A stretch of DNA of 64,000 bases. Origin: Streptomyces sp. NWU339 (GTDB lineage: Bacteria > Actinomycetota > Actinomycetes > Streptomycetales > Streptomycetaceae). The notes below the pieces were generated by a model. That model saw only the letters and a list, made by a program, of their open reading frames with translations. It was not told where the DNA came from and ran no database searches. Position 1 is the first letter of the stretch. Every line of letters begins with the position of its first letter. The position numbers and the translations under genes are program-made. Of the stretch, positions 34,834 through 43,735 are shown in pieces. The DNA lies in assembly GCF_003143855.1 (NCBI RefSeq), contig NZ_QFRK01000002.1, forward strand, positions 248,001 through 312,000, read 5' to 3'.

Positions 34834-36272
34834 TCGGTGCCGTCGCCCTTGCCCTCGCCGGTGTCCGTGCCCTCGTCCCTCTTCCTGAGGTCGGTCTTGC
34901 CGGCCGCCTCACCGAGCATCTTGTCCAGCTCGGAGAAATCGATCTGCTCGCGGTGCACAAAACCGTCCGGATCGTCCAGGTCGGTGGCCGTCGGCAGCAT
35001 GTCCGGGTGGGCCCACAGGGCATCCCGGCCGTCGACCCCGCGCGCGTCGGTGAGCGAGGCCCACAGGCGCGAGGCGTCGCGCAGCCGGCGCGGGCGCAGC
35101 TCCAGACCGATCAGCGTGGCGAACGTCTGCTCCGCGGGGCCGCCCGAGGCGCGACGGCGGCGCAGCGTCTCGCGCAGCGCGTCCGCGGACGACAGCCGGG
35201 GCTTCGCCGCCGCGTGCACCACGGCGTCCACCCAGCCCTCGACGAGGGCCAGCGCCGTCTCGAGACGGGCCAGGGCGGCCTTCTGCTGAGGGGTGTCCTC
35301 CGGCTGGAACATGCCCTGCTGGAGAGCCTCCTGCAACTGCTCCGGGTTCTGCGGGTCGAACTGGCCGACGACGTCCTCCAGCTTGGCGGTGTCGACCTTG
35401 ATGCCGCGCGCATAGCCGTCGACCGCGCCGAACAGGTGCGAGCGCAGCCACGGCACGTGAGCGAACAGGCGCTGGTGGGCGGCCTCGCGCAGGGCGAGAT
35501 ACAGCCGCACCTCCTCCTGCGGGATGCCCAGGTCCTTGCCGAAGGCCGCGATGTTCACCGGCAGCAGCGCGGCCTTGCCGGCCGGGCCGAGCGGCAGGCC
35601 GATGTCGGAGGAGCCGACGACCTCACCGGCCAGCACGCCGACGGCCTGACCGATCTGCGTGCCGAACATGGCGCCGCCCATCGAGCGCATCATGCCGATC
35701 AGCGGGCCCGCCATGGCCTGCATCTCCTCCGGCAGCACGTCGCCCATGGCGGCCCCGACGCGCTCGGCGACCGGGTCGACGAGCTCCCGCCACGCCGGCA
35801 GGGTTGCCTCGACCCACTCCGCGCGGCTCCACGCCACCGAGGAGGCCGCACCGGACGGCAGCGAGGTGGCGTCGTCCAGCCACAGGTCGGCCAGACGGAC
35901 GGCGTCGTCGACGGCCCTGCGCTCGGCGGGGCCGACGCTGGCGTCCTTCGTGCCGTCCGAGGTGCCCTGGGAGACCGTCTGGCGGGCGATCTGCTTGGCC
36001 ATGTCCCAGTTCACCGGACCGCCCTCGTAGGAGAGCATCTGTCCGAGCTGCTGGAACGCGGCGCCCAGGTCGTTGGGGTTCAGGGAACCGAACATCGCGG
36101 CGAACGGATTGTCGGCGCCGGGGCCGCCGAAGCCGCCGACCCCGGGCATGCCGAAACCGAACGGGTTGGCCGGGTCCTGACCACCACCGCTCTGCGGGTC
36201 CTTCTTCTTGCCCTCGTCGCCGTCGTCCGGCTCCTCCGGCGGAAGGCCGAATCCGAATGGGGTGTCACTCAC
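34830..36272 (-). CDS. DUF2342 zincin-like metalloprotease
   Basis: 480 residues from GTG 36272, which has GAGGAAT as SD; an open frame continuing upstream to 38105 is antisense to other genes and was not used. The N-terminal 70 residues are Gly/Pro/Phe-rich (repeated NPFGFGMP-like blocks). The core contains QAMAGPLIGMMRSMGGAMFG, ALREAAHQRLF and the Gln/Glu-rich segment QFDPQNPEQLQEAL of the family that includes M. tuberculosis Rv3195. The motif reads RExxH rather than HExxH, so one expected zinc ligand is missing at that spot. Coupled to the Nudix gene; divergent from the SDR gene. Confidence 0.85.
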   Translation of the reverse strand: MSDTPFGFGLPPEEPDDGDEGKKKDPQSGGGQDPANPFGFGMPGVGGFGGPGADNPFAAMFGSLNPNDLGAAFQQLGQMLSYEGGPVNWDMAKQIARQTVSQGTSDGTKDASVGPAERRAVDDAVRLADLWLDDATSLPSGAASSVAWSRAEWVEATLPAWRELVDPVAERVGAAMGDVLPEEMQAMAGPLIGMMRSMGGAMFGTQIGQAVGVLAGEVVGSSDIGLPLGPAGKAALLPVNIAAFGKDLGIPQEEVRLYLALREAAHQRLFAHVPWLRSHLFGAVDGYARGIKVDTAKLEDVVGQFDPQNPEQLQEALQQGMFQPEDTPQQKAALARLETALALVEGWVDAVVHAAAKPRLSSADALRETLRRRRASGGPAEQTFATLIGLELRPRRLRDASRLWASLTDARGVDGRDALWAHPDMLPTATDLDDPDGFVHREQIDFSELDKMLGEAAGKTDLRKRDEGTDTGEGKGDGTE

Positions 36273-36464
36273 GGGATTCCTCGGCTGGTAGGGCCACCGG
36301 TTCTTTCCGGCGGCACGGTTGCCCGACAACACCACCCAGCGTAGACACCTGAAGCGGTTCGGGCCTCGATGCTTCGCCGACAGAAGGCCTGCGGCAGGAT
36401 GGATGCCACCTGGTACACATGCTTCGCATGCGCTCGTACTGAAGACAACCGCTGGAGACGCCCG

Positions 36465-37580
36465 GTGAGTTCCCCAGATCCGCAGGTTCGCGCAGCGCGA
36501 AACCAGCCGACCCGCCCGTCGTCCCCGCGCGGGCCCGTCGTCGCGGTCACCGGCGCCGCGGCCGGTGTCGGCGCGCTGCTCACCGAGCGACTCGCCGCCT
36601 CGGAGGAGATCAAGCAGGTCATCGCCATCGACGAGCGCCGCGGCGAGTGCGCCGAGGCGCACTGGCACATCCTGGACGTACGGGATCCCGCCATCGCGGA
36701 CAAGCTGCGCGGGGCCGACGTCGTGGTCCATCTGGCACTCGACCTCGACCTGGAGACCGAGGCCGCCGCCCGAACGGCCTACAACGTCCGCGGGACGCAG
36801 ACCGTGCTGACGGCCGCCGCGGCGGCCGGGGTGCGCCGGGTGGTGCTGTGCACCTCGACGATGGTCTACGGGGCGCTCCCGGACAATGAGCTGCCGCTGT
36901 CCGAGGACGCGGAACTGCGGGCCACGGCCGAGGCCACCGGTGTGGGTGATCTCCTGGAGATCGAGCGGCTCGCGCGCAGGGCGCCCCGCGCGCACCCCGG
37001 TCTCAACGTCACGGTGGTACGGCCCGCTGTGCTGGTGGGGGGCACCGACACCGCACTGACCAGGTACTTCGAGTCCCCGCGGCTGCTCGTGGTGGCCGGC
37101 TCTCGGCCCGCGTGGCAGTTCTGCCACGTCGATGATCTGTGCAGCGCCCTGGAGTACGCGGTCCGGGAAGAGGTGGACGGTGAGCTGGCCGTCGGGTGCG
37201 ACGGATGGCTGGAGCAGGAGGAGGTCGAGGAGCTCAGCGGAATCCGGCGGATGGAGCTGCCGTCGGCGGTCGCGCTGGGCGCGGCGGCACGGCTGCACCG
37301 GATCGGGCTGACCCCGTCCCCGGCCGGGGACCTGGCGTACACGATGCACCCCTGGGTGGTCAGCGGGAGCCGGCTGCACGACGCGGGGTGGCGGCCCACC
37401 TACACCAACGAGGAGGTGCTCGCCGAGTTGCTCGAGGAGGTCTCCGGTCGGCACACGGTCGCCGGGCGGCGGCTCGGCCGCAAGGACGCGACGGCGGCGG
37501 GTGCCGCGGGAGCGACGGTGGCTCTGCTGGGCGCGGCCGCGGTGGTGCGGCGGGCGCGGAAGACCCGCCGGCGGATCTGA
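36465..37580 (+). CDS. SDR-family NAD-dependent epimerase/reductase-like protein
   Basis: 371 residues from GTG 36465 (GGAG 8 bases upstream). The Rossmann motif is VAVTGAAAGVGALL, followed by DVRDPAIADKLRGADVVVHLA. The Ser/Thr region is LCTSTMVYGALPDN, and the later CHVDDLCSALEYA fits extended SDRs. A clear YxxxK is not seen, so catalysis is uncertain. The C terminus ends with a hydrophobic helix (AAGAAGATVALLGAAAVV) and an Arg-rich tail, suggesting a membrane tail-anchor. No close functional name is justified. It stands between the metalloprotease (divergent) and moaE. Confidence 0.8.
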   Translation: MSSPDPQVRAARNQPTRPSSPRGPVVAVTGAAAGVGALLTERLAASEEIKQVIAIDERRGECAEAHWHILDVRDPAIADKLRGADVVVHLALDLDLETEAAARTAYNVRGTQTVLTAAAAAGVRRVVLCTSTMVYGALPDNELPLSEDAELRATAEATGVGDLLEIERLARRAPRAHPGLNVTVVRPAVLVGGTDTALTRYFESPRLLVVAGSRPAWQFCHVDDLCSALEYAVREEVDGELAVGCDGWLEQEEVEELSGIRRMELPSAVALGAAARLHRIGLTPSPAGDLAYTMHPWVVSGSRLHDAGWRPTYTNEEVLAELLEEVSGRHTVAGRRLGRKDATAAGAAGATVALLGAAAVVRRARKTRRRI

Positions 37581-37688
37581 GAAGGGGGCAGGAGCCGCCG
37601 GCCGGGAGACCCTGCTGAGCGCGCGTGCGGGGTGAACGGGGCGGTGGAGCTGTTCCGTGTTGGCGTGGGCGTGGGGCACGATGAGGGA

Positions 37689-38150
37689 ATGGCATCCATG
37701 AGTGATCACCCCGGTGAGCAGGCGGCACAGGATCCGGTCAAGCTGATCGCGATCCGGGACGCGCCACTGTCCGTGGACGAGATCTTCCGGGCCGTCGGCG
37801 ATGACGCGGCCGGCGGGACGGCGCTGTTCGTGGGTACCGTGCGCAATCACGACGGCGGGGCCGACGTCGACGAGCTGGGATATTCGTGCCACCCGAGTGC
37901 CGAGGACGAGATGCGGCGGATCGCCGAGAAGGTCGCCGCCGAGTACCCCGTGCGGGCGCTGGCCGCCGTGCACCGAGTGGGGGACCTTCGGGTCGGGGAC
38001 CTGGCCGTCGTCGTCGGCGTGTCGTGCCCGCACCGGGGCGAGGCCTTCGAGGCCTGCCGGAAGCTGATCGACGACCTCAAGCACGAGGTGCCCATCTGGA
38101 AGCACCAGAAGTTCTCCGATGGAACAGAGGAATGGGTGGGGGCCTGCTGA
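37689..38150 (+). CDS. moaE: MoaE, molybdopterin synthase large subunit
   Basis: 153 residues from ATG 37689; ATG 37698 has a better-spaced GAGGGA, while a CACGAT hexamer ends 6 bases before 37689, so either could be used. MoaE signatures: TALFVGTVRNHDGG, GYSCHPSAEDEM, VHRVGDLRVGDLAVVVGVSCPHR, and the Lys pair of the active site in WKHQKFSDGTEEWV. With MoaD it inserts sulfur into precursor Z. MoeZ, which thiolates MoaD, is encoded about 30 kb upstream in the same window. Confidence 0.93.
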   Translation: MASMSDHPGEQAAQDPVKLIAIRDAPLSVDEIFRAVGDDAAGGTALFVGTVRNHDGGADVDELGYSCHPSAEDEMRRIAEKVAAEYPVRALAAVHRVGDLRVGDLAVVVGVSCPHRGEAFEACRKLIDDLKHEVPIWKHQKFSDGTEEWVGAC

Positions 38151-38293
38151 GGCGTTCCGTGTCCTAGCTGTCCTGGCTGTCCTCGCTCCGGACTCCGGTT
38201 GCGTAACCGCACCCCGGGTATGAGCGTTGTCACTGCGGATGGTTAATCTGCTGATCAGTCAGTCGCGGACGCTCATGGGGTTGGGAGGTCGGC

Positions 38294-38461
38294 ATGGCCG
38301 CTCTTGCCTGGTTGCTGATTCCGTTTATGACCGCGGTCGGCGCGGGACTGTGGGGCACCTGGGCCAACCGCACGCGCAGAGCGCGGAGCGACGGCCCCGA
38401 GCTCGTCGGGTACGCCCGTTTCCGCGAGGCCATGGAGAAGCCCCGGCCCTCGGGTGACTGA
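38294..38461 (+). CDS. small membrane protein (55 aa)
   Basis: 55 residues; SD GGGAGG 5 bases before the ATG. One N-terminal membrane helix (ALAWLLIPFMTAVGAGLW) is followed by a basic stretch and a soluble tail (WANRTRRARSDGPELVGYAR). Codon use is like its neighbours. I believe similar tiny ORFs occur at this position in other Streptomyces, which supports a real gene. It lies between moaE and the PDZ protease on the same strand. Function unknown. Confidence 0.65.
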   Translation: MAALAWLLIPFMTAVGAGLWGTWANRTRRARSDGPELVGYARFREAMEKPRPSGD

Positions 38462-38562
38462 GGGGCCGAAAATCGCAGGTCACCGGCGTACGACGAGGTC
38501 AGGGCCGCCCGGACGGGCGGCCCTGACGGTGCGCTGACAGACCCGTCCCGTACTGTCGGTGC

Positions 38563-39657
38563 ATGCCACGCCGCACCGCGACGATGCTCGCCTCCACCCT
38601 GATGCTGATCGCACTCCTGTGCGCGGGTGTGTTCATTCCCGTGCCGTACTCGGAGATGTCCCCGGGGCCGACGGTGAACACTCTGGGCGATCACGACGGC
38701 GAGCCGGTGCTGCACATCGAAGGGCGCAAGACCTACCCGACCGACGGCCACCTCAACATGACCACGGTGCGGGTCACGAGCGCCGACTACCGGATGAACC
38801 TGGTCGAGGCCGTCTACGGATGGCTCGCGCACGACAACAAGGTCGTGCCGCACGACACGCTCTACCCCGACGGCAAGACCGAGGAGGAGTCCACCCAGGA
38901 GAACGCCGAGGAGTTCAGCCAGTCCCAGGAGAGCGCCAAGGTCGCGGCCCTGAGGGCACTCGATGTCCCGGTGAAGTCCTGGGTGATCGTCGCCAGTGTC
39001 GTCAAGGGATCCCCCGCCGAGGGCAAGCTGCACGCCGGCGACGTGATCAAGAGCGTCGACGGCAGCGCGGTGCGCAAGCCGGCCGATGTCGCCGAGCTCG
39101 TGACCGAGCACAAGCCCGGCGACGACGTCGAATTCACGATCGTGCCCGCCAAGGAGCAGGCCGCCGCCGAGAAGGAGAACCGGACGCCGACGCGGACCGA
39201 GAAGGTCACGATCACCACCACGGCCTCCGACGACGCGGGGGGCAAGCGCGCCATCGTCGGAATCGCCGCCGGGACCGACCACACCTTCCCGTTCAGCATT
39301 GACATCAAGCTCGCCGACGTCGGCGGGCCGAGCGCCGGTCTGATGTTCGCGCTCGGCATCTACGACAAGCTCACTCCGGGCAGCCTGACCGGCGGCGCGT
39401 TCGTCGCCGGCACCGGCACGATCGACGACGCGGGCAAGGTCGGGCCGATCGGCGGGATCGAGATGAAGACGGTCGGCGCGCGCGCCAAGGGCGCCCAGTA
39501 CTTCCTCACGCCCGCGGACAACTGCGCGGCGGCCGCCGAGGACACCCCCGAGGGTCTCACCCTCATCAAGGTGGACACCATCGACGACGCCCTCGCCGCG
39601 ATGAAGGACCTCGGCTCCGGTGACACCGCGGACCTGCCGAAGTGCAAGGCTTCCTGA
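38563..39657 (+). CDS. YlbL/Rv3194c-type membrane PDZ and Lon-like serine protease
   Basis: 364 residues. One N-terminal membrane helix (residues 7-26) anchors an extracytoplasmic protein. A PDZ domain lies around 140-200 (VVKGSPAEGKLHAGDVIKSVDG). The C-terminal Lon-type (S16) proteolytic domain has Ser257 in GGPSAGL and Lys302 in EMKTVGARAKGA, 45 residues apart as in Lon. This is the YlbL family. A TACTGT hexamer ends 6 bases before the ATG and there is no SD, suggesting a leaderless mRNA. It is next to PPA1309 and UPF0182, the same company it keeps in mycobacteria. Confidence 0.9.
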   Translation: MPRRTATMLASTLMLIALLCAGVFIPVPYSEMSPGPTVNTLGDHDGEPVLHIEGRKTYPTDGHLNMTTVRVTSADYRMNLVEAVYGWLAHDNKVVPHDTLYPDGKTEEESTQENAEEFSQSQESAKVAALRALDVPVKSWVIVASVVKGSPAEGKLHAGDVIKSVDGSAVRKPADVAELVTEHKPGDDVEFTIVPAKEQAAAEKENRTPTRTEKVTITTTASDDAGGKRAIVGIAAGTDHTFPFSIDIKLADVGGPSAGLMFALGIYDKLTPGSLTGGAFVAGTGTIDDAGKVGPIGGIEMKTVGARAKGAQYFLTPADNCAAAAEDTPEGLTLIKVDTIDDALAAMKDLGSGDTADLPKCKAS

Positions 39658-39715
39658 CCGCGCGGGCACGCCTGCTGCCGCCCGCGCGGGCACGCTTCCT
39701 GCCGTCCCGCGCGGG
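39658..39715. repeat. short GC-rich tandem repeat between convergent genes
   Basis: The 9-mer CCGCGCGGG occurs three times at 39658, 39682 and 39707, that is every 24-25 bases, with partly conserved sequence between copies. It fills the gap between two convergent stop codons. CCGCGCGGG is itself nearly palindromic. Confidence 0.7.
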
Positions 39716-40258
39716 CTACTCCGCGAACGTCGCCGACAGCGCCTCCGCCAGGCCCGGCACCAGGGCGGACCCGGTGAGGACCTCCGTGGGCGAGTCCTTC
39801 TCCCGCAGCCGCAGTGCGGAGTCCCGGGCGCCGTCACGCAGGACCGCGACCGTCATGCGGACCTCCTGGCGCTCCGGGTGCTTCGCCACCCACGCTGCCA
39901 GCGCGGCCTCGTCCAGATTCTGCGGGACCTGGGCCTCCGCGGACGGCGGCAGCATCAGACGCTCCACGGTCAGGGCGCAGCCGGCGACCGAGTCGGGCCA
40001 GGCGATGGTGCCCAGGAACTCGTCGAGCGGCTTGCCCGTTGGAATCTCATCCTGCTCGATCGGGGTGAGGGCGGTTGTCTCCTGCTCGTCGCCCAGACCG
40101 AGCCGGTCCGCCAGCGAGGGCTGTTCGGCGCGGAGCCGCGCGGTGTCTACGAGGGCGAAGAGACGGGCAGGCTGGTCCCAGCCGAGGCCGGAGACGTACT
40201 CGTCGATCTCGAGTACGGCCCGGGTGAGCGGGTTCGCCGCCATGGGTGTGTTGGACAT
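39716..40258 (-). CDS. PPA1309 family protein
   Basis: 180 residues from ATG 40258 (GAGAGGA 8 bases upstream). The sequence NPLTRAVLEIDEYVSGLGWDQPARLFALV and, later, IAWPDSVAGCALTVERLMLP is that of the actinobacterial PPA1309 family. No catalytic motif or membrane segment is visible, and no function is known to me. It is convergent with the PDZ protease gene and divergent from the UPF0182 gene. Confidence 0.88.
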   Translation of the reverse strand: MSNTPMAANPLTRAVLEIDEYVSGLGWDQPARLFALVDTARLRAEQPSLADRLGLGDEQETTALTPIEQDEIPTGKPLDEFLGTIAWPDSVAGCALTVERLMLPPSAEAQVPQNLDEAALAAWVAKHPERQEVRMTVAVLRDGARDSALRLREKDSPTEVLTGSALVPGLAEALSATFAE

Positions 40259-40410
40259 GGTCACAATCCTCTCTCGTTCAGGACCGGAATCGGGAACTGA
40301 GTAAAGGGTGAGTAAGTTGCATAGGTGTGGGCCCGCGATTGCGCGGGTCCGCACACGGTCCACGAACTCGCGGACCTGACGAATCAACAGCGAACTTCGA
40401 GGTGCCTACC

Positions 40411-43380
40411 TTGGCTTTCCAGATGCCGGACCGTGGCGGAGGCCCGACAGGGCCACGGATGAGAGTGGGCCGCCCGTCCCGGCGGGTCCGGACCCTGCTC
40501 ATGACCCTGGGCGTCCTGGCCGTCCTTCTCATGGTCTTCACCATGTTCGCGGGGTTCTGGACTGACTGGTTGTGGTACCGCTCGGTCGACTACTCGTCGG
40601 TGTTCACGACGACCCTGTGGACCAAGATCGGACTCTTTTTCGTCTTCGGCCTGCTGATGGCCTTCGCGGTCGGCTTCAACATCTGGCTGGCGCACCGGAT
40701 GCGGCCGCCGCTGAGTGCCATGTCGTTGGAGCAGCAGAACCTCGACCGGTACCGGATGGGCATCGCGCCGTACAAGAAGTGGCTGCTGCTCGGCATCACC
40801 GCACTGGTGGGGCTGATCGCCGGCGCCTCGGCGTCGAGTCAGTGGCGGACCTGGCTGATGTGGGTCAACGGTGTGCCGTTCGGCAAGAAGGATCCGCAGT
40901 TCAAGCTCGACGTCTCGTTCTACGCCTTCGACCTGCCCTGGTACCGGTTCATGCTCGGGTTCGGCTTCGCCGCCGCGATCCTGTCGCTGATCGCCGCCGC
41001 GCTGACGCACTACCTGTACGGTGGGTTGCGGGTCACCAGCCCCGGCGCGCGGGCCACGGCGGCCGCCACCGGGCACCTGTCGGTGCTCCTGGGCATCTTC
41101 GTCGCCTTGAAGGCGGTCGCGTACTGGCTCGACCGGTACGGCCTGGCGGTCAAGTCCAGCGACTTCAAGGCGACCGACAACTGGACGGGTCTGCGGTACG
41201 TCGACGCCAACGCCTATCTGCCGGCCAAGACGATCCTGTTCTGCATCGCCGTGATCTGCGCGCTGCTGTTCTTCGCCACCCTGTGGCGGCGTACGTGGCA
41301 GCTGCCCGTGATCGGCTTCGGCCTGATGGTGCTGTCGGCGATCCTCATCGGCGGCCTGTACCCGGCGATCGTGCAGAAGTTCCAGGTCCAGCCGAACGAG
41401 CAGGCCAAGGAAGCGCCGTACGTCGAGAAGAACCTCAAGGCGACGCGTGAGGCCTACGGCATCGACGACGCCCAGGTCGACGAGTACCCGGGGACCAGCC
41501 AGACCGAGGACAAGACCAAGCTCCGGGACCAGGTCTCCGAGACGGCGAGCATCCGGATCATGGACCCGAACATCGTCTCGCCGACGTTCCAGCAGCTCCA
41601 GCAGATCAGGAACTACTACGCGTTCCCGACCAACCTGGACGTGGACCGCTATTCCGACCCCAAGACCGGCGAGGAGCAGGACACCGTCATCGGCCTGCGT
41701 GAGCTGAACCTCAACGGCATCCCCAAGCGGAACTGGATCAACGACCACTTCCGGTACACCCACGGATACGGTGCCGTTGCCGCCAAGGGCACCAGCGCCG
41801 ACGACGGCCGTCCGGTGTTCACCGAGTCCGACCTGCCGTCCAAGGGCGACCTCGGCACGTACGAGCAGCGCGTCTACTACGGCGAGCGGACGACGACGTA
41901 CTCGATCGTCGGCGGTCCCCAGAAGGAGATCGACTACTCCGACGACAGCGGCGAGAAGACGACCAGCTACAAGGGCGACAGCGGTGTCGACCTCGCCAAC
42001 CCGATCAACCGGGCAGCCTACGCCGCGGCGTTCAGCGAGCCGCAGATCCTGTACTCCGGTGCCATCGGCGAGGGCTCGCGGATTCTGTACAACCGCACGC
42101 CCAAGGAGCGCGTCGAGGCGGTCGCCCCGTGGCTGACCATCGACGGCGACGCCTACCCCGCGGTGGTGGACGGCCGGATCCAGTGGATCGTCGACGCCTA
42201 CACGACCACCAACGGCTATCCGTACGCGTCGCGGACGACCCTCGGTGACACCACGGCCGACTCGCTGACCGCCACCAACGACAACCGCGCGGTGGTGGCC
42301 CAGGAGAACCGGGTCAACTACATCCGCAACTCGGTGAAGGCGACCGTCGACGCGTACAGCGGCGAGGTCAAGCTCTACCAGTGGGACACCAAGGATCCCG
42401 TCCTGAAGACGTGGATGAAGGCGTTCCCGGAGACGGTGGAACCGAGGAGCGAGATCTCCGGCGACCTGATGGACCACCTGCGGTATCCGCAGGACCTGTT
42501 CAAGGTGCAGCGCGAACTGCTGACCCGCTACCACGTGAAGGACGCCACCACGTTCCTCAGCGGCAGCGAGGTGTGGCAGGTGCCGGCCGACCCGACGAAC
42601 AAGACGGGCGACGCGGTACCGCCGTACTACCAGAGCATGAAGATGCCCGACCAGAAGGAACAGGCCTTCTCGCTCACCACGACGTTCACTCCGAACGGCC
42701 GTGACAACCTCAGTGCCTTCATGGCGGTCGACGCCGAGGCGGGCAGCGAGGGGTACGGCAAGATCAGAGTCCTGAAGCTGCCGACGAGCACCACGGTGGC
42801 CGGACCCAAACAGGTGCAGAGCCAGTTCAACTCCGAACAGGACATCGCCGAGTCGATCAGGCTGCTGAGAGGCGGCGACTCCGAGGTCGAGTACGGCAAC
42901 CTGCTGGCCGTCCCGCTCGACGGCGGACTGCTGTACGTGGAGCCGGTCTACGTACGCGGTGGTGGACTCAAGTACCCGCTGCTGCGGAAGGTGTTGGTGA
43001 CCTACGGAGGCCAGACGGCCTTCGAGGACACGCTGGAGCAGGCTCTCGACAAGGTCTTCGGGGCCAAGGGCTCGGCCACCGAGCCGCCACCGGGCGAGGA
43101 CGAGGGCTCCGGCGAGGACCAAGGCACGCAGCCGCCGCCGACGTCCGAGAACCCGTCGGTCCAAGCGGCCCTGAACGACGCCCAGGATGCCTTCCAGGCC
43201 GGTCAGGAAGCCCTGAAGAAGAACGACTGGGAGGCCTACGGCAAGGCGCAGAAGGATCTCGAGGAGGCCTTGCGCCAGGCTGAGAAGGCCCAGTCCGCGG
43301 AGGGCGGGAGCGGCTCCGGCGGAGGCGGCTCGAACGCCTCGGAGAGCAGCCCCAGCCCCGACCCGAGCCCGAGCAGCTAG
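40411..43380 (+). CDS. UPF0182 family large membrane protein
   Basis: 989 residues from TTG 40411, chosen because GAGG lies 8 bases upstream and homologues begin [14 protein letters not shown] 40423 is the alternative. About seven membrane helices fill residues 25-330 ([30 protein letters not shown]). A large extracellular domain follows (350-880; [27 protein letters not shown]). The tail is acidic, then Ser/Gly-rich. The family matches Rv3193c of M. tuberculosis; function is unknown. It ends 56 bases before an initiator tRNA gene. Confidence 0.92.
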   Translation: MAFQMPDRGGGPTGPRMRVGRPSRRVRTLLMTLGVLAVLLMVFTMFAGFWTDWLWYRSVDYSSVFTTTLWTKIGLFFVFGLLMAFAVGFNIWLAHRMRPPLSAMSLEQQNLDRYRMGIAPYKKWLLLGITALVGLIAGASASSQWRTWLMWVNGVPFGKKDPQFKLDVSFYAFDLPWYRFMLGFGFAAAILSLIAAALTHYLYGGLRVTSPGARATAAATGHLSVLLGIFVALKAVAYWLDRYGLAVKSSDFKATDNWTGLRYVDANAYLPAKTILFCIAVICALLFFATLWRRTWQLPVIGFGLMVLSAILIGGLYPAIVQKFQVQPNEQAKEAPYVEKNLKATREAYGIDDAQVDEYPGTSQTEDKTKLRDQVSETASIRIMDPNIVSPTFQQLQQIRNYYAFPTNLDVDRYSDPKTGEEQDTVIGLRELNLNGIPKRNWINDHFRYTHGYGAVAAKGTSADDGRPVFTESDLPSKGDLGTYEQRVYYGERTTTYSIVGGPQKEIDYSDDSGEKTTSYKGDSGVDLANPINRAAYAAAFSEPQILYSGAIGEGSRILYNRTPKERVEAVAPWLTIDGDAYPAVVDGRIQWIVDAYTTTNGYPYASRTTLGDTTADSLTATNDNRAVVAQENRVNYIRNSVKATVDAYSGEVKLYQWDTKDPVLKTWMKAFPETVEPRSEISGDLMDHLRYPQDLFKVQRELLTRYHVKDATTFLSGSEVWQVPADPTNKTGDAVPPYYQSMKMPDQKEQAFSLTTTFTPNGRDNLSAFMAVDAEAGSEGYGKIRVLKLPTSTTVAGPKQVQSQFNSEQDIAESIRLLRGGDSEVEYGNLLAVPLDGGLLYVEPVYVRGGGLKYPLLRKVLVTYGGQTAFEDTLEQALDKVFGAKGSATEPPPGEDEGSGEDQGTQPPPTSENPSVQAALNDAQDAFQAGQEALKKNDWEAYGKAQKDLEEALRQAEKAQSAEGGSGSGGGGSNASESSPSPDPSPSS

Positions 43381-43436
43381 CAAGCCGCCTGGTCAAAGGC
43401 CCATCCCGCGCCGTGGTACGGTTGTACACACAACGG

Positions 43437-43510
43437 CGCGGGGTGGAGCAGCTCGGTAGCTCGCTGGGCTCATAACCCAGAGGTCGCAGGTTCAAATCCT
43501 GTCCCCGCTA
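43437..43510 (+). tRNA. initiator tRNA-fMet (CAT), copy 1
   Basis: 74 bases, no encoded CCA. Acceptor CGCGGGG pairs with CCCCGC but position 1 (C) faces T, leaving the 1-72 pair open as in initiators. The anticodon stem-loop GGGCTCATAACCC has the three G-C pairs of initiator tRNAs. Identical to the copy at 45636-45709. Confidence 0.96.
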
Positions 43511-43531
43511 CTGAAGTCGCGATGACAGCGA

Positions 43532-43577
43532 CATCACAAAGGCCCGGATTCCTTGAGGAATCCGGGCCTTTGTGATG
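43532..43577 (+). terminator. terminator after initiator tRNA copy 1
   Basis: A perfect 21-bp stem (43532-43552 with 43557-43577) with the 4-base loop TTGA, starting 22 bases after the tRNA. Confidence 0.85.
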
Positions 43578-43735
43578 TGCGAACGCATGTGCCGAATCCA
43601 GCGACGGCCGCGCCGACGACGGGAGTTGGCCGATCTGTGTTTGACTTGTCTCTCTGTGGGCATGTCGACAAAACGCTGAAGTGACCTCACTGACTGCGGC
43701 ATGTCAGGTGTACCCAGGTTGCGGGTGGTGCGACG

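Noticed and set aside
34830..38105. Extended minus frame joining the DUF2342 protease to 600 more codons upstream
   Set aside because: The extra part is antisense to the SDR and moaE genes and lacks any domain; the GTG at 36272 has an SD and fits the family start.
39658..39715. CRISPR-like array
   Set aside because: Only three 9-base units with 24-25-base period and related spacers; a simple GC-rich tandem repeat.
40384..43383. 999-codon minus frame opposite UPF0182
   Set aside because: Mirror image of a real gene; Val/Leu/Arg/Gly-rich without motifs.
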